In this document: piece by piece, positions 1-9,222 of the stretch
How positions within the stretch are numbered: position 1 is the stretch's first letter
Layout: the number at the start of each line of letters is the position of its first letter
NCBI RefSeq assembly: GCF_900169075.1
Contig: NZ_LT827015.1
Coordinates: 2,124,158 to 2,188,157, forward strand
Length of the DNA: 64,000 bases
Reading direction: 5' to 3'
Source: Chryseobacterium phocaeense
GTDB taxonomy: Bacteria; Bacteroidota; Bacteroidia; Flavobacteriales; Weeksellaceae
Notes under the pieces: model-generated
Seen by the model: only the letters and a program-made list of their open reading frames with translations
Told to the model about the DNA's origin: nothing
The model's database searches: none
Made by a program: the position numbers and the translations under genes

Positions 1-252
1 GCAACCAATCATGCAGAAATCATTGACACAGCCCTGTTAAGACGCTTTCAGCTAAAAATCAATTATGAAATGCCTTCCGCAGAGTTCCTGGATACTTTTT
101 ATGATGAACTTCTTTCTAAGTTCCCGGAAGATCTCAGAAATATTGAGCGCAAGTACAACGTTTCGTTTGCCGAAGCGAAAGACCATACGTTTACTGCCGT
201 AAAATCGGCTCTGATCAGAAAACTGGAATCCCGGGAAATTACACAGCCATGA
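1..252 (+). CDS. AAA+ ATPase, C-terminal end (5' end outside window)
   Basis: The frame is open from base 1 and ends at 252, so only the last 83 residues are visible. It begins with ATNHAEIIDTALLRRF, which looks like the sensor-1 asparagine and arginine-finger segment of an AAA+ ATPase, followed by a helical lid region. Walker A and B motifs must lie upstream of the window. The stop codon overlaps the next gene's start (ATGA), which suggests translational coupling with the YggS-like gene. The substrate cannot be told from this fragment. Confidence 0.75.
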   Translation, partial: ATNHAEIIDTALLRRFQLKINYEMPSAEFLDTFYDELLSKFPEDLRNIERKYNVSFAEAKDHTFTAVKSALIRKLESREITQP

Positions 253-986
253 AAGAAAATATCCTCCTGAACCTTGAGACTATCTGCCAAAGAATACAAA
301 AAGCGTGTGAAAAGACCGGCAGACATCCTGACGACGTAAAACTCCTGCTCGCTACGAAGACTGTTTCTGCAGAACATATTAAAACAGCATTAGAGAACGG
401 AACAACTTTAATTGCCGAAAATAAAGTTCAGGAGCTGAAGGAAAAATATGACGACCTGAAAGATACTCCGCATGAAAATCATTTCATTGGGCATTTACAG
501 ACGAATAAAATTAAGGACATTCTGAAATATGATGTGGTTTGTGTACAGTCCCTGGATCGCCTGGATCTGGCAGAAAAGCTTCACCAAAGACTTTTATCTG
601 AAGGAAAAACCATAGAAGTTCTGATTCAGGTGAATACTTCCCAGGAAGAAAGCAAATTCGGGGCACATCCTGATGAGGCTGTTGAACTTACCCGAAAAGT
701 GTCTGAATTCAGCACACTGAAGATCAAAGGCCTGATGACCATCGGTCTTTTCAGTGCGGAAACAGAAAAAGTAAGAACTTGCTTTAAAATCCTAAAAAAC
801 CTTCAGCAGGAAATTATCCTCCAGAATATCCCCAACGTAGAAATGAAAGAGCTTTCCATGGGCATGAGCGGTGATCTGGAAACCGCTATTGAGGAGGGTG
901 CTACTATTGTGAGAGTGGGAACTGCGGTGTTTGGGGCGAGAATTTATCCGGATAGCTTTTACTGGAATGAAGGGAAAGGGGAGTGA
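249..986 (+). CDS. YggS/PROSC-family PLP-binding protein
   Basis: This 245-residue protein belongs to the YggS/PROSC (alanine-racemase N-terminal fold) family, which binds pyridoxal phosphate and helps keep cellular vitamin B6 balanced; it is cytosolic and has no settled catalytic activity. The likely PLP lysine is K37 in LLATKTV. The family segments ENKVQELKEKY, FIGHLQTNK (residues 79-87) and, near the end, LSMGMSGDLETAIEEG and VRVGTAVFGAR are all present. Length fits the family. It overlaps the preceding ATPase gene by 4 nt, so the two are probably co-transcribed. Confidence 0.93.
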   Translation: MKENILLNLETICQRIQKACEKTGRHPDDVKLLLATKTVSAEHIKTALENGTTLIAENKVQELKEKYDDLKDTPHENHFIGHLQTNKIKDILKYDVVCVQSLDRLDLAEKLHQRLLSEGKTIEVLIQVNTSQEESKFGAHPDEAVELTRKVSEFSTLKIKGLMTIGLFSAETEKVRTCFKILKNLQQEIILQNIPNVEMKELSMGMSGDLETAIEEGATIVRVGTAVFGARIYPDSFYWNEGKGE

Positions 987-1295
987 GTGTTTGAGAGTGT
1001 CTGTGTTTGAGGGTGTGAGCGCGTGAGTGAAACCGCTTAAGATTCAATTTTTAAAATTAATTTATTTTGTTTCGTGAATTCTTCTTACGAGATTAAAAGG
1101 TTACTCAAAGTCAGGAGACTTTGTATGGCTGCAAATCTCTTCGAGTGTATTTTAATTTCCTGACAGAGCAATTTTTATTCTAATTTATTGATTTGTCCAT
1201 ATAATTATAAAAATCTTACGTTAAAAAAGTTAATCTTTTCATTGATAGCATTTTAGGCCGGTTTTATTTATAGATTTACACGACACAAAAAATCT
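987..1295. other. Intergenic region with GT/GA-rich low-complexity start
   Basis: About 310 bases without a convincing gene. The first 45 bases are a purine/T-rich repetitive run (gagtgtttgag-type words); the rest is AT-rich. A weak hairpin (CAAAGTC-AGGA-GACTTTG) lies near 1105. No clear promoter was identified. Confidence 0.5.
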
Positions 1296-1490
1296 ATGAT
1301 GAAACACAATAATTTTAGTTCTGTTCAGAAAATCTTCTTTCTATTCTTACTTTTATTAATCAGCTATTCCTTTACTTCAGCGAGTAATGAAAGTGAAGCC
1401 ATAAAAATGACTTTTCTGGTGACCTGCATCACCATCACTACCATTTTCATTATTTTCTATATCTCAAAAAAGATGAAGGGGAAAAATTAA
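1296..1490 (+). CDS. Small hypothetical membrane protein
   Basis: A 64-residue ORF, not recognised. It has two hydrophobic stretches, roughly residues 12-30 and 40-58, separated by a short polar loop (SNESEA), and a basic C-terminus (KKMKGKN). The first segment could also be a signal peptide. It stands alone between the YggS gene and a secreted peptidase. A small inner-membrane protein is the simplest reading. Confidence 0.5.
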   Translation: MMKHNNFSSVQKIFFLFLLLLISYSFTSASNESEAIKMTFLVTCITITTIFIIFYISKKMKGKN

Positions 1491-1665
1491 AATAAAACAC
1501 CATTTGTAGTGTAAAGCTAAATTAAAATTGCTTTTCAGTGGATATTTATTTATTTTTAGACCATCTAATTTTCGATTGATATGTTACCCGAAGTACCGGC
1601 CACAGCAGGAAAAACACGTGAAATGTAATATTTCAAGCATATGAGATGTCCTATCCTAATAAATT

Positions 1666-3132
1666 ATGTCCATGAAACATGTAAAAGCCGTAATAATTAC
1701 TTCTTTATTTGCCTTAATTACCCAATCAGCTTATGCCCAAAGCTGTGATTGCACCAAAAACTACAATTGGGTAAAAAAAACGTTTGAAGAAAACGATGCC
1801 GGTTTTGAATACGCATTAAAGCAGAAAGACAGCCAGGCTTACGAAGCACATAATAAAGCCACCTCAGAAAAAGTAAAGTCTGCGAAAACATTTAGTGAAT
1901 GCGGTCCTCTTCTCTATGAATGGCTTAGCTTTTTCCGTTCGGGACATATTGCGATACGTCCGATCAAAAAGGAATCATCCCAACCGTCTGCAAACGAAAA
2001 AACAGAAAAACAATTTCCAGACTGGGAAAGCCTGCCGACAAATACACAGGATTTCAAAACATATCTGGATAAAAAGAAAGCATCTGATTATGAAGGGATC
2101 TGGGTAACTGAACCTTATACCATCGGAATAAAAAAACAGGGAGATCAGTATGTAGGCTTTATCATAGAATCCGGGGCAGAAAACTGGACAAAAGGACAGG
2201 TAAAGCTAAAAATCAATATGGCGGATGGTAAAATGAGTTCTGTTTATTATATGCGTGACCGCTCTAAGGTGGAATCCAAAGAGATCACCTTAACCGGGAA
2301 AAATCACCTGCAGATCGGGGACTTCAGCCTTTCAAGAGTTTATCCCAGGATTCAGAATGATCCTAAACATACCCAATATTTTAAATCGGTAAGCGCTGGT
2401 CAGCCCTATATAGAGAAATTAAACGAAACCACTCTATACCTGAGAATTCCATCTTTTCAGGCGTCACAAAAACAAAAAATTGACAGTGTGATTGCTGCCA
2501 ACAAAGATAAAATTATTGCGACTGAAAATCTGATCATTGATATCAGAAACGGAACCGGCGGCAGTGATGCCAATTACAGCAGCATTCTTCCGTTGATTTA
2601 TACAAATCCGATCAGAACCGTTGGTGTAGAATATTTATCTACAAAACTAAACAATCAGCGAATGATGGATTTCATCAACAAACCGGAATACGGATTTAGT
2701 GAGGAGAATAAAAAATGGGCCAAAAACGCTTTTGATACACTGGAAAAAGAACATGGAAAATTTGTGAATCTCAATGAAAATATAGTGAGCATCACGAAGT
2801 ATGACAAGGTTTATCCGCATCCAAAGAACGTTGGAATTATTATTAATCAGGCCAACGGAAGCACGGACGAGCAGTTTTTACTGGCAGCCAAACAAAGCAG
2901 AAAAGTAAAATTATTTGGAACCACTACTTATGGTGTTCTGGATGTTTCGAATATGTATTACGTTCCTTCTCCCTGTAAAGAATTTGAATTAGGCTATTCA
3001 CTTTCAAGAAGTATGCGTATCCCGGATTTTACAATAGATGGAAAAGGATTACAGCCGGATTTTTATCTGGACAGAAGCATTCCGGTGCATGAGTGGACGG
3101 AGTATGTGAATGCTGTACTGAATGGGAAGTGA
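1666..3132 (+). CDS. Secreted S41-family peptidase-like protein
   Basis: This 488-residue protein has a signal peptide (hydrophobic residues about 6-22, ending AYAQS), so it is exported. The C-terminal half has the layout of the S41 (C-terminal processing/tail-specific) peptidase fold: LIIDIRNGTGGS, then VGIIINQANGSTDEQ, where the serine is in the position of the catalytic nucleophile, then LFGTTTYGVLD. The N-terminal half is unassigned. A start at 1672 (MKHVKAV) is equally possible. A hairpin terminator follows. S41 membership is fairly sure; the substrate is unknown. Confidence 0.8.
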   Translation: MSMKHVKAVIITSLFALITQSAYAQSCDCTKNYNWVKKTFEENDAGFEYALKQKDSQAYEAHNKATSEKVKSAKTFSECGPLLYEWLSFFRSGHIAIRPIKKESSQPSANEKTEKQFPDWESLPTNTQDFKTYLDKKKASDYEGIWVTEPYTIGIKKQGDQYVGFIIESGAENWTKGQVKLKINMADGKMSSVYYMRDRSKVESKEITLTGKNHLQIGDFSLSRVYPRIQNDPKHTQYFKSVSAGQPYIEKLNETTLYLRIPSFQASQKQKIDSVIAANKDKIIATENLIIDIRNGTGGSDANYSSILPLIYTNPIRTVGVEYLSTKLNNQRMMDFINKPEYGFSEENKKWAKNAFDTLEKEHGKFVNLNENIVSITKYDKVYPHPKNVGIIINQANGSTDEQFLLAAKQSRKVKLFGTTTYGVLDVSNMYYVPSPCKEFELGYSLSRSMRIPDFTIDGKGLQPDFYLDRSIPVHEWTEYVNAVLNGK

Positions 3133-3154
3133 AACTAAATCCTGTATAAATTTA

Positions 3155-3180
3155 AAACCCTTTTCTGTTGAGAAGGGTTT
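3155..3180 (+). terminator. Rho-independent terminator after S41 gene
   Basis: AAACCCTT...AAGGGTTT arms with one wobble pair and a TGTT loop, directly after the peptidase stop codon. Confidence 0.75.
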
Positions 3181-3356
3181 GTCTATCAATCATTATTAAT
3201 AAAATATCAAAAAATCAGGACATTTAATAAACGATTTCAATCTAAAACCAACAAATATTATCAATTTCCTATTTACCGCATACAGAAAGCTTATTCAAAC
3301 AGAGCATCCGGCATCTTTTTTGCTCATAAATTATTAATAACCAAATAAATACATTT

Positions 3357-3539
3357 ATGATAAAAAAATTACTCCTGAGCTGTCTGTTGATGACAGCAGT
3401 TTTCTTGTCTTCATGCAGTAAAGATCAAAATACATCATCCGCAAAAGACAGTGAAATATCAATTAAAACAGTCTCAATGGTCACTTTTGGTGCCATGGCT
3501 GTTGCACTTCTGGTAGCATACAGCTATCGGAGAAGGTAA
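3357..3539 (+). CDS. Small lipoprotein, hypothetical
   Basis: A 60-residue protein with a lipoprotein signal peptide; the lipobox is LSSC with cysteine 20 as the lipidation site. A polar spacer (KDQNTSSAKDSE) leads to a second hydrophobic segment at about residues 42-56 and a basic end (YSYRRR). It could be an anchored peptide spanning or crossing a membrane. No family recognised. It converges on gcvP and shares a strong terminator with it. Confidence 0.6.
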   Translation: MIKKLLLSCLLMTAVFLSSCSKDQNTSSAKDSEISIKTVSMVTFGAMAVALLVAYSYRRR

Positions 3540-3564
3540 GAAGAGATACAATAACTAAAAAAAA

Positions 3565-3592
3565 GCAGCCGTTCAGAATTCTGAACGGCTGC
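3565..3592. terminator. Bidirectional terminator between lipoprotein gene and gcvP
   Basis: Perfect 12-bp inverted repeat GCAGCCGTTCAG / CTGAACGGCTGC with an AATT loop, A-rich on the left and T-rich on the right, so it can serve both converging genes. Confidence 0.9.
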
Positions 3593-3612
3593 ATTATATT
3601 TATGGTAAATGA

Positions 3613-6471
3613 TTACATATAAGCTTCAATCGGCTCACAGGTACATACCAGATTTCTGTCTCCATATGCTTCATCCACTCTGGATACGGAAGCGAAGAAT
3701 TTGTGATCTCTCACCCACTCTAACGGATACGCTGCCTTTTCTCTGCTGTATGGTTTATCCCATGAATCTGAGATCACCAGCTGCTCAGTGTGCGGCGCAT
3801 TTTTAAGGACGTTGTTCGCAGGATCTGCCTCTCCGTTACCAATCTCATCAATTTCTTTTTTGATGGAGATTAATGCTTCTGCAAAACGGTCGATTTCAGA
3901 TTTGCTTTCAGATTCTGTAGGCTCAATCATCAGTGTTCCGGCTACAGGGAAAGAAACGGTAGGTGCATGGAAACCATAGTCCATTAATCTCTTCGCAACA
4001 TCTGCTACTTCAATTCCAAGGGATTTGAACTGACGGAAATCTACAATACATTCGTGGGCTACTCTTCCATTTTCGTTTGAATACAAGATCGGGAAATGCT
4101 CAGCCAATATTTCTTTAAGATAATTCGCGTTCAAGATAGCATGTCCGGTTGCTTTTTTCAATCCGTCTGTTCCTAACATTTTAATATAAGAATAAGAAAT
4201 ATTAAGGATTAATCCGGAACCGTAAGGTGCTGCAGAAATACCGTCGATCGCCTCTTTAGAACCGATTTTGATATTCGCATTGGAAGGAAGGAAAGGAACG
4301 AGGTGCTTGGCAACACAGATCGGTCCAACTCCAGGGCCTCCTCCTCCGTGAGGAATTGCAAAGGTTTTGTGTAAGTTCAGGTGACAAACGTCTGCTCCAA
4401 TGTTTCCAGGGATTGTGAATCCTACCTGAGCGTTCATATTGGCTCCATCCATATAAACCTGTCCGCCGTGCTCGTGGATCAGGCTGGTAATTTCTTTAAT
4501 GTTGGCATCGAAGAATCCGTACGTTGACGGATACGTGATCATCACACAAGACAAATTCTCAGAATGCTGTTCTGTTTTAGCTTTTAAATCTTCGAAATCA
4601 ATTTCTCCGTTTTCAAGGTTTTTAACCACCACAATCTTCATTCCGGCCATTGCTGCAGATGCAGGGTTGGTTCCGTGTGCAGACTGAGGAATCAGTACTA
4701 CATTTCTGTGGCCTTCACCTCTTGAAATGTGGTATTCTCTGATGACCATTAATCCTGCATATTCTCCCTGAGCTCCTGAATTCGGCTGCAATGAAGTTCC
4801 TGCAAAACCTGTGATCTCGGCAAGATCTTTTTCAAGTTCTTTGATCATTTCCTGGTAACCTCCGGCCTGATCTACCGGTACAAACGGGTGTACACTTCCC
4901 CAGTCTGCCCATGAAAGCGGAAGCATCTGAGTTGCTGCATTCAGTTTCATTGTACAAGATCCAAGGGAGATCATGGAATGCGTTAACGAAAGGTCTTTTC
5001 TTTCAAGACGTTTGATGTAACGCATCAGTTCTGTTTCTGTATGGTATTTGTTGAATACCTGCTCCGTAAGAATTTCGTCTTTTCTTAACAATTCTTCAGG
5101 AATGCTGTATCCTTCTTTAATTTCTAATTTGAAAGTCTGCTTATCTTTAAACTGAGCAAAAGAAGCCATCAGATAATTTAATTTCTCCAATGTTGTACTT
5201 TCGTTGATCGCAATACTTACCACTCCTTCCGTGAAATAATTCAGGTTCAGTCTGTGGTCAAGCATCATTCTCGTCAGTCTTCCTTTCTCATCCTCACTCA
5301 TCGTGATTTTTACCGTATCGAAGATTGGTTCTTCAACTACCTGGTATCCTAATGCTTTCAGTCCGCTTTTCAAAGCATTGGCTTTAAAGTGGATCTGGTC
5401 TGCGATATAGTTCAACCCTTTCGGACCGTGGTAAACAGCATACATTCCTGCCATTACTGCAAGAAGTACCTGCGCAGTACAAATATTGGAAGTTGCTCTT
5501 TCTCTTTTAATATGCTGCTCTCTGGTCTGAAGCGCCATTCTCAATGCACGTTTTCCGTACATATCCTGAGAAACCCCGATGATTCTTCCCGGAATATCTC
5601 TTTTGTAATCTTCCCTGCAAGAGAAAAATGCAGCGTGAGGACCTCCATAACCCAATGGAATACCAAATCTCTGTGAAGTTCCTACCGCACAGTCAGCACC
5701 CATGGAAGCCGGTGATTTCAGTTTAACCAAAGCCATCGGATCACAAGCCACTACCACCTGTAAATCTAATTTTTTATATTCTACAATATCTTCAGTGTAA
5801 TCCAGAACGATCCCGTTTTTACCAGGATACTGTAATAAGACCCCGTAATAGGTCCCGTCAAACTGGTGGGTTTTGTGATCGCCTTCCACAATTTCGATTT
5901 CCAAACCTTCTGCTTTTGTCTTCAAAACGGCAACGGTTTGAGGTAAAACAAGATCGGAAACAAAGAATTTGTTGGCATTTGCTTTTTTCTGATCCTTCGT
6001 TCTGTTATTAAAGAACATGTGCATAGCTTCGGCAGCCGCTGTAGATTCATCCAGAAGAGAAGCATTAGCCAGCTCGAAACCTGTAAGGTCACATACTACC
6101 GTCTGGAAATTCAAAAGCGCTTCCAGTCTTCCCTGTGCAATTTCCGCCTGATAAGGAGTATACGCCGTATACCAGCTTGGATTTTCAAAGATGTTTCTCT
6201 GAATAGCGGACGGCAAAAGTGTATTATGGTATCCAAAACCAATATAGCTCGTATAATCCGTATTCTTCGATGCCAGGTCCTTTGAATGGTTCAGCATTTC
6301 GTATTCTGAAAGCGGTGCGGAGATCTCAAGATCCTTCTCCAAACGGATAGAGGAAGGAATAGTCTGAGAAATTAGTTCTTCAATACCTGAAACGCCCAAT
6401 CTTTCCAACATTGCCTGTTTATCGGCTTCATTAAGGGAAATGTGACGGCTCACAAACTGTTCTGTATTCAT
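3613..6471 (-). CDS. gcvP: Glycine dehydrogenase (decarboxylating), P-protein
   Basis: The 952-residue PLP-dependent P-protein of the glycine cleavage system decarboxylates glycine and passes the aminomethyl group to lipoyl-GcvH. Length matches the single-chain (fused alpha/beta) form. The PLP lysine is K702 in HLNLHKTFAIPHGGGGPG. Other hallmarks are the N-terminal FIGFGYHNT-like segment (here YIGFGYHNTLLPSAI) and GSCTMKLNA. It is transcribed alone; gcvT and gcvH are not in the window, which is common in Bacteroidetes. A bidirectional hairpin lies after the stop codon. Confidence 0.98.
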   Translation of the reverse strand: MNTEQFVSRHISLNEADKQAMLERLGVSGIEELISQTIPSSIRLEKDLEISAPLSEYEMLNHSKDLASKNTDYTSYIGFGYHNTLLPSAIQRNIFENPSWYTAYTPYQAEIAQGRLEALLNFQTVVCDLTGFELANASLLDESTAAAEAMHMFFNNRTKDQKKANANKFFVSDLVLPQTVAVLKTKAEGLEIEIVEGDHKTHQFDGTYYGVLLQYPGKNGIVLDYTEDIVEYKKLDLQVVVACDPMALVKLKSPASMGADCAVGTSQRFGIPLGYGGPHAAFFSCREDYKRDIPGRIIGVSQDMYGKRALRMALQTREQHIKRERATSNICTAQVLLAVMAGMYAVYHGPKGLNYIADQIHFKANALKSGLKALGYQVVEEPIFDTVKITMSEDEKGRLTRMMLDHRLNLNYFTEGVVSIAINESTTLEKLNYLMASFAQFKDKQTFKLEIKEGYSIPEELLRKDEILTEQVFNKYHTETELMRYIKRLERKDLSLTHSMISLGSCTMKLNAATQMLPLSWADWGSVHPFVPVDQAGGYQEMIKELEKDLAEITGFAGTSLQPNSGAQGEYAGLMVIREYHISRGEGHRNVVLIPQSAHGTNPASAAMAGMKIVVVKNLENGEIDFEDLKAKTEQHSENLSCVMITYPSTYGFFDANIKEITSLIHEHGGQVYMDGANMNAQVGFTIPGNIGADVCHLNLHKTFAIPHGGGGPGVGPICVAKHLVPFLPSNANIKIGSKEAIDGISAAPYGSGLILNISYSYIKMLGTDGLKKATGHAILNANYLKEILAEHFPILYSNENGRVAHECIVDFRQFKSLGIEVADVAKRLMDYGFHAPTVSFPVAGTLMIEPTESESKSEIDRFAEALISIKKEIDEIGNGEADPANNVLKNAPHTEQLVISDSWDKPYSREKAAYPLEWVRDHKFFASVSRVDEAYGDRNLVCTCEPIEAYM

Positions 6472-6894
6472 TTTTATTTATTAGATTTTGTTCGTAAAAA
6501 AGATTCGTAAAATTACGATTTTTTAAAAGACTGTACAAGAGTCAAAATCCCTGGTATTTTTCTTAAAAATGTTTAAAATTTTTGAACAAAGCTTTTTTGA
6601 ATGTTAAAAAATCAAAATTGCACATTTCACCGATAAATGAATTTTATTTCAGAAAAAAATATCTTTTCGGAATATTTAATCTTTCCTTCTTTAATTTAAT
6701 CCATTTTCATTCACTTCCTTTTATACAAAAACATAAAATAATCAACTTATACCGTTCTCAACGTGATTTGTACATTTACCACCGATAAAGAAGTTGAACA
6801 GATTCTATCTGTCATCCGGTTCTGAATCATTTCAAAACTAATACTCAAAAAATTCTAGTGCAGATGAGAAAATAAAGCCACTTAACACACAAAA
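6472..6894. other. AT-rich divergent intergenic region gcvP / porin
   Basis: About 420 bases separate the divergent gcvP and porin genes. It is strongly AT-rich. TACATTTA near 6770 is one base off a flavobacterial -7 box with a TTG just before it, but the spacing is wrong. A 68-codon open frame here has no recognisable features and was not called. Confidence 0.4.
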
Positions 6895-8068
6895 ATGACG
6901 AAAAGAAAACGGAACGGAGCTATGATCCCGGCATTCGCCACGATGGCCCTTATCTCAATTCAGACAAAAACTCATGCACAGATAACAATCGCCAATACCC
7001 CACCCAGCACATCCGGAAAAAAATGGTCTGCTTATTTAAAAGGATTTATACAGGCAGATGCTATGCTCGATTTTCAGGACGTAGGATTTAAAGACGGTTT
7101 TATCAGCCCTACGATTGCTATTCCCCAGCATCATTCCATAAGCAGCCACTACAGTGTAAAGCAATCACAGATCGGAATAGGAATAAGACAATCCCATTCA
7201 TCCGGAGATTCAGGTCTTTCCGCTTATTTAGAAATTGATTTTATGGCTCCCAACGGAACGACTTCTCCCAGGTTCAGGCAAGGTTATATACAATGGAAAA
7301 ACTGGCTGGCTGGCCAGACCTGGAGCAATTTTGCGGATGTTGATATTTTTCCCAACATATTTGATTTCGTTGGTCCTAATGGTGTAATGCTTTCAAGATC
7401 CTTCCAGATCCGCTACTCAAAAAAGCTTTCTGAAAAAGGGCAGGTATCATTTTCTCTGGAAGACCCAGGTGAAATCAGCATTACAACACCTGAAGCCCAC
7501 CATAAATGGAAGAAGAAAAACTTAATCCCCGTCTTAACAGCTTTATACCGGTATGGAAACAGCAGAGATTATATCAAAGCCGGAGGCATCGTTTTGCCTG
7601 TTAATTTTGAAAACGGTAAAACATATACAGCTACAGGCTTCGGAGGGCTGATCTCGTTCAGAAAATCAATTAATTCCGATAACATCAGGTTTCAGACCTC
7701 GTATGGAACCGGATTTTCGAGAAATAACCAGGCTTTAAGCGGATCAGGTTATGATGCCGTTTTTAACCCGGAAACCAATAAACTGGAAACTCTGGCTCTT
7801 TTCAATATCATAGGTATTTATGAGCATTTGTGGGCTCCTAAGTGGAGCTCGACTGCATACTACAGCTATTCTCAAATAGGGAGAAAAACACATGACGAAC
7901 AGGAAGATTATGAGGTGTTTTCAAAATGCATCGATCAATCTTGTTTACCAGCTGGATAAAAACTTAAGGTTAGGTGCTGAGGGGAACTACGGCAAAGCAG
8001 AAAATGTGAGAGACGGTCAGGCGGAAGCTTTCAGAATTCAGTTTTCCGTTTCATTTTCTTTTAATTAA
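6895..8068 (+). pseudogene. DcaP-like outer-membrane porin, single-base frameshift
   Basis: The first 354 codons encode an exported protein (signal peptide about residues 1-29, THAQ) with the repeating strand pattern of DcaP-family trimeric porins, including GQTWSNFADVDIFPN and GPNGVMLSR. The frame closes at 7959, but the next frame continues the same protein without a gap to a stop at 8068: removing one T from the TTTT run at 7918-7921 gives EDYEVFQNASINLVYQLDKN and ends FRIQFSVSFSFN, a typical barrel terminus ending in alternating aromatic residues. It would act as a passive outer-membrane channel for small (often anionic) solutes. The shift may be a real mutation or an assembly error. Confidence 0.75.
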
Positions 8069-8080
8069 TGCAGTATACAG

Positions 8081-8101
8081 CAGGTCTGTTTTTCAGGCCT
8101 G
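8081..8101 (+). terminator. Terminator after porin
   Basis: CAGGTCTG / CAGGCCTG hairpin with a T5 loop followed by TTTTTTT, 13 bases after the restored porin stop codon. This supports 8068 as the true end of the gene. Confidence 0.8.
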
Positions 8102-8155
8102 TTTTTTTATGAAATTTTATTAATTATATTTATTCTAAATTAATATATTTGCAGC

Positions 8156-8308
8156 ATGAATATGATTGTCCCTTTTAAAGTACCACCATTGACTCCAGTA
8201 TATGCATTCAATAATGAAGATATGTTCTGTGAAAAGAAATCCTGCTGCAAGAAGTTCAAGAAAGGAAAAAGATGCAAGAAGTGCCCTGGAAGAAAAAAGA
8301 TGGCCTAA
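8156..8308 (+). CDS. Tiny Cys/Lys-rich protein, hypothetical
   Basis: A 50-codon ORF (start MNMIVPFKVPPLTPVYAF) whose second half holds five cysteines among lysines: FCEKKSCCKKFKKGKRCKKC. An exact flavobacterial -7 box TATATTTG lies at 8144-8151, so the transcript would start almost at the ATG (leaderless), or the second Met at 8162 is used. The cysteines suggest metal binding or disulphides; the positive charge suggests contact with nucleic acid. No family recognised. It ends one base before the convergent DnaJ-domain gene's stop. Confidence 0.5.
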   Translation: MNMIVPFKVPPLTPVYAFNNEDMFCEKKSCCKKFKKGKRCKKCPGRKKMA

Positions 8309-8309
8309 A

Positions 8310-8957
8310 CTATCCGAAGTTTTTCACTAAAAAATAAATGGCTGCAGCCAGAATAAGAACACCCCAGATCAGCATCATGATCTTTGGCTGACCTGATGTA
8401 TTGATTCGCGTTCGAGGTTGAGGCTTAAACATTTCTTCCACACTGTTCTTGAATTGTGCACCATCACTCTCAAATACCTCTGTAATGGTAATTCCCTGCA
8501 CGGCAGTTTTGTGCAGCAATGAATTGGTCGCATGAAGCAGAAGCTGGAATTTTCCATCCTTAAATTCCGTGATCTTAAAAATTCTTTCTCCGAAAGGCTT
8601 TTCAAGGCCAAAAGGCAGTATTTTCACCACATCGGCATTGCTCGTCTGCCAGTTAATGATGATCTCCTCCCCTTTTTTTGCATGAACTTTATTCGCCGTA
8701 AATGTTTTAATAGAAGGCGGAACATGATATCTGAAACTTTTCTGATGGTTTTCCAGATTCTGATCATAGGTACGTCTCCTTCCACTATCACTCAATATTT
8801 CATACGCCTCCTGGATTTCACGGAAACGTCCGGCAAAGAAATCATCATTATCATTTTTATCAGGATGGTATTTTAAAGATAATTTTCTATAGGCTTTTTT
8901 GATGTCTTCTTCTGAAGCATCCTGAGAAATCCCGAGAAAATAGTAGTAATCTTTCAT
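8310..8957 (-). CDS. DnaJ-domain membrane protein
   Basis: The protein begins with a J domain ([14 protein letters not shown] motif in KYHPDK), which stimulates the ATPase of an Hsp70 such as DnaK. A middle part of unassigned beta-rich sequence follows, and a single C-terminal membrane segment (about [17 protein letters not shown]), so it is a tail-anchored co-chaperone. It lacks the G/F region, zinc finger and C-terminal domains of true DnaJ. A start four codons earlier (8969) would sit inside an exact -7 box (8967-8974), so MKDYYYF at 8957 is preferred. Confidence 0.9.
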   Translation of the reverse strand: MKDYYYFLGISQDASEEDIKKAYRKLSLKYHPDKNDNDDFFAGRFREIQEAYEILSDSGRRRTYDQNLENHQKSFRYHVPPSIKTFTANKVHAKKGEEIIINWQTSNADVVKILPFGLEKPFGERIFKITEFKDGKFQLLLHATNSLLHKTAVQGITITEVFESDGAQFKNSVEEMFKPQPRTRINTSGQPKIMMLIWGVLILAAAIYFLVKNFG

Positions 8958-8966
8958 TGAGCTATG

Positions 8967-8974
8967 CAAAAATA
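8967..8974 (-). promoter_or_regulatory. Flavobacterial -7 box for DnaJ-domain gene
   Basis: On the minus strand this reads TATTTTTG, an exact TAnnTTTG. It overlaps an upstream in-frame ATG and so favours the start at 8957. No TTG was found at the usual upstream distance. Confidence 0.5.
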
Positions 8975-9009
8975 AGGATTTATTTGTTTTCCTGAATTAT
9001 TAATTGCCG

Positions 9010-9034
9010 GGTGGCTTCGAGAGCCTAAGCCACC
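9010..9034. repeat. Palindromic repeat, left copy
   Basis: GGTGGCTT-N9-AAGCCACC. It is a near-perfect reverse complement of the copy at 9119-9143 (same first 12 bases, GGTGGCTTCGAG). Confidence 0.7.
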
Positions 9035-9118
9035 TATGATCTACAACCCGTAACCTAATCTATAATATGTTATGTTCAATTGTGTACGTTGTAATCTCTG
9101 TTAGTTTCCCGATTGATG

Positions 9119-9143
9119 GGTGGCTGAGGGCCTCGAAGCCACC
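9119..9143. repeat. Palindromic repeat, right (inverted) copy
   Basis: GGTGGCT-N11-AGCCACC, inverted relative to 9010-9034. The pair encloses about 85 bases of unique AT-rich DNA. Confidence 0.7.
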
Positions 9144-9158
9144 ATTTCCTAAAAAAAG

Positions 9159-9195
9159 ATTCCGGCGCGGGAAGCGAAGCTTCCCGCGCCGGAAT
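9159..9195 (-). terminator. Long GC-rich hairpin terminator after the sigma operon
   Basis: A perfect 17-bp stem (ATTCCGGCGCGGGAAGC and its complement) with a GAA triloop, followed on the minus strand by ATCTTTTTTT. It lies just beyond the stop of the 85-residue gene. Confidence 0.85.
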
Positions 9196-9222
9196 TTAAC
9201 AATTTCCATTTAGTTTTACTGC

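Noticed and set aside
6582..6788. 68-codon ORF in the gcvP/porin gap
   Set aside because: Composition is what AT-rich DNA gives by chance (F, I, K, N), with no motif and no promoter.
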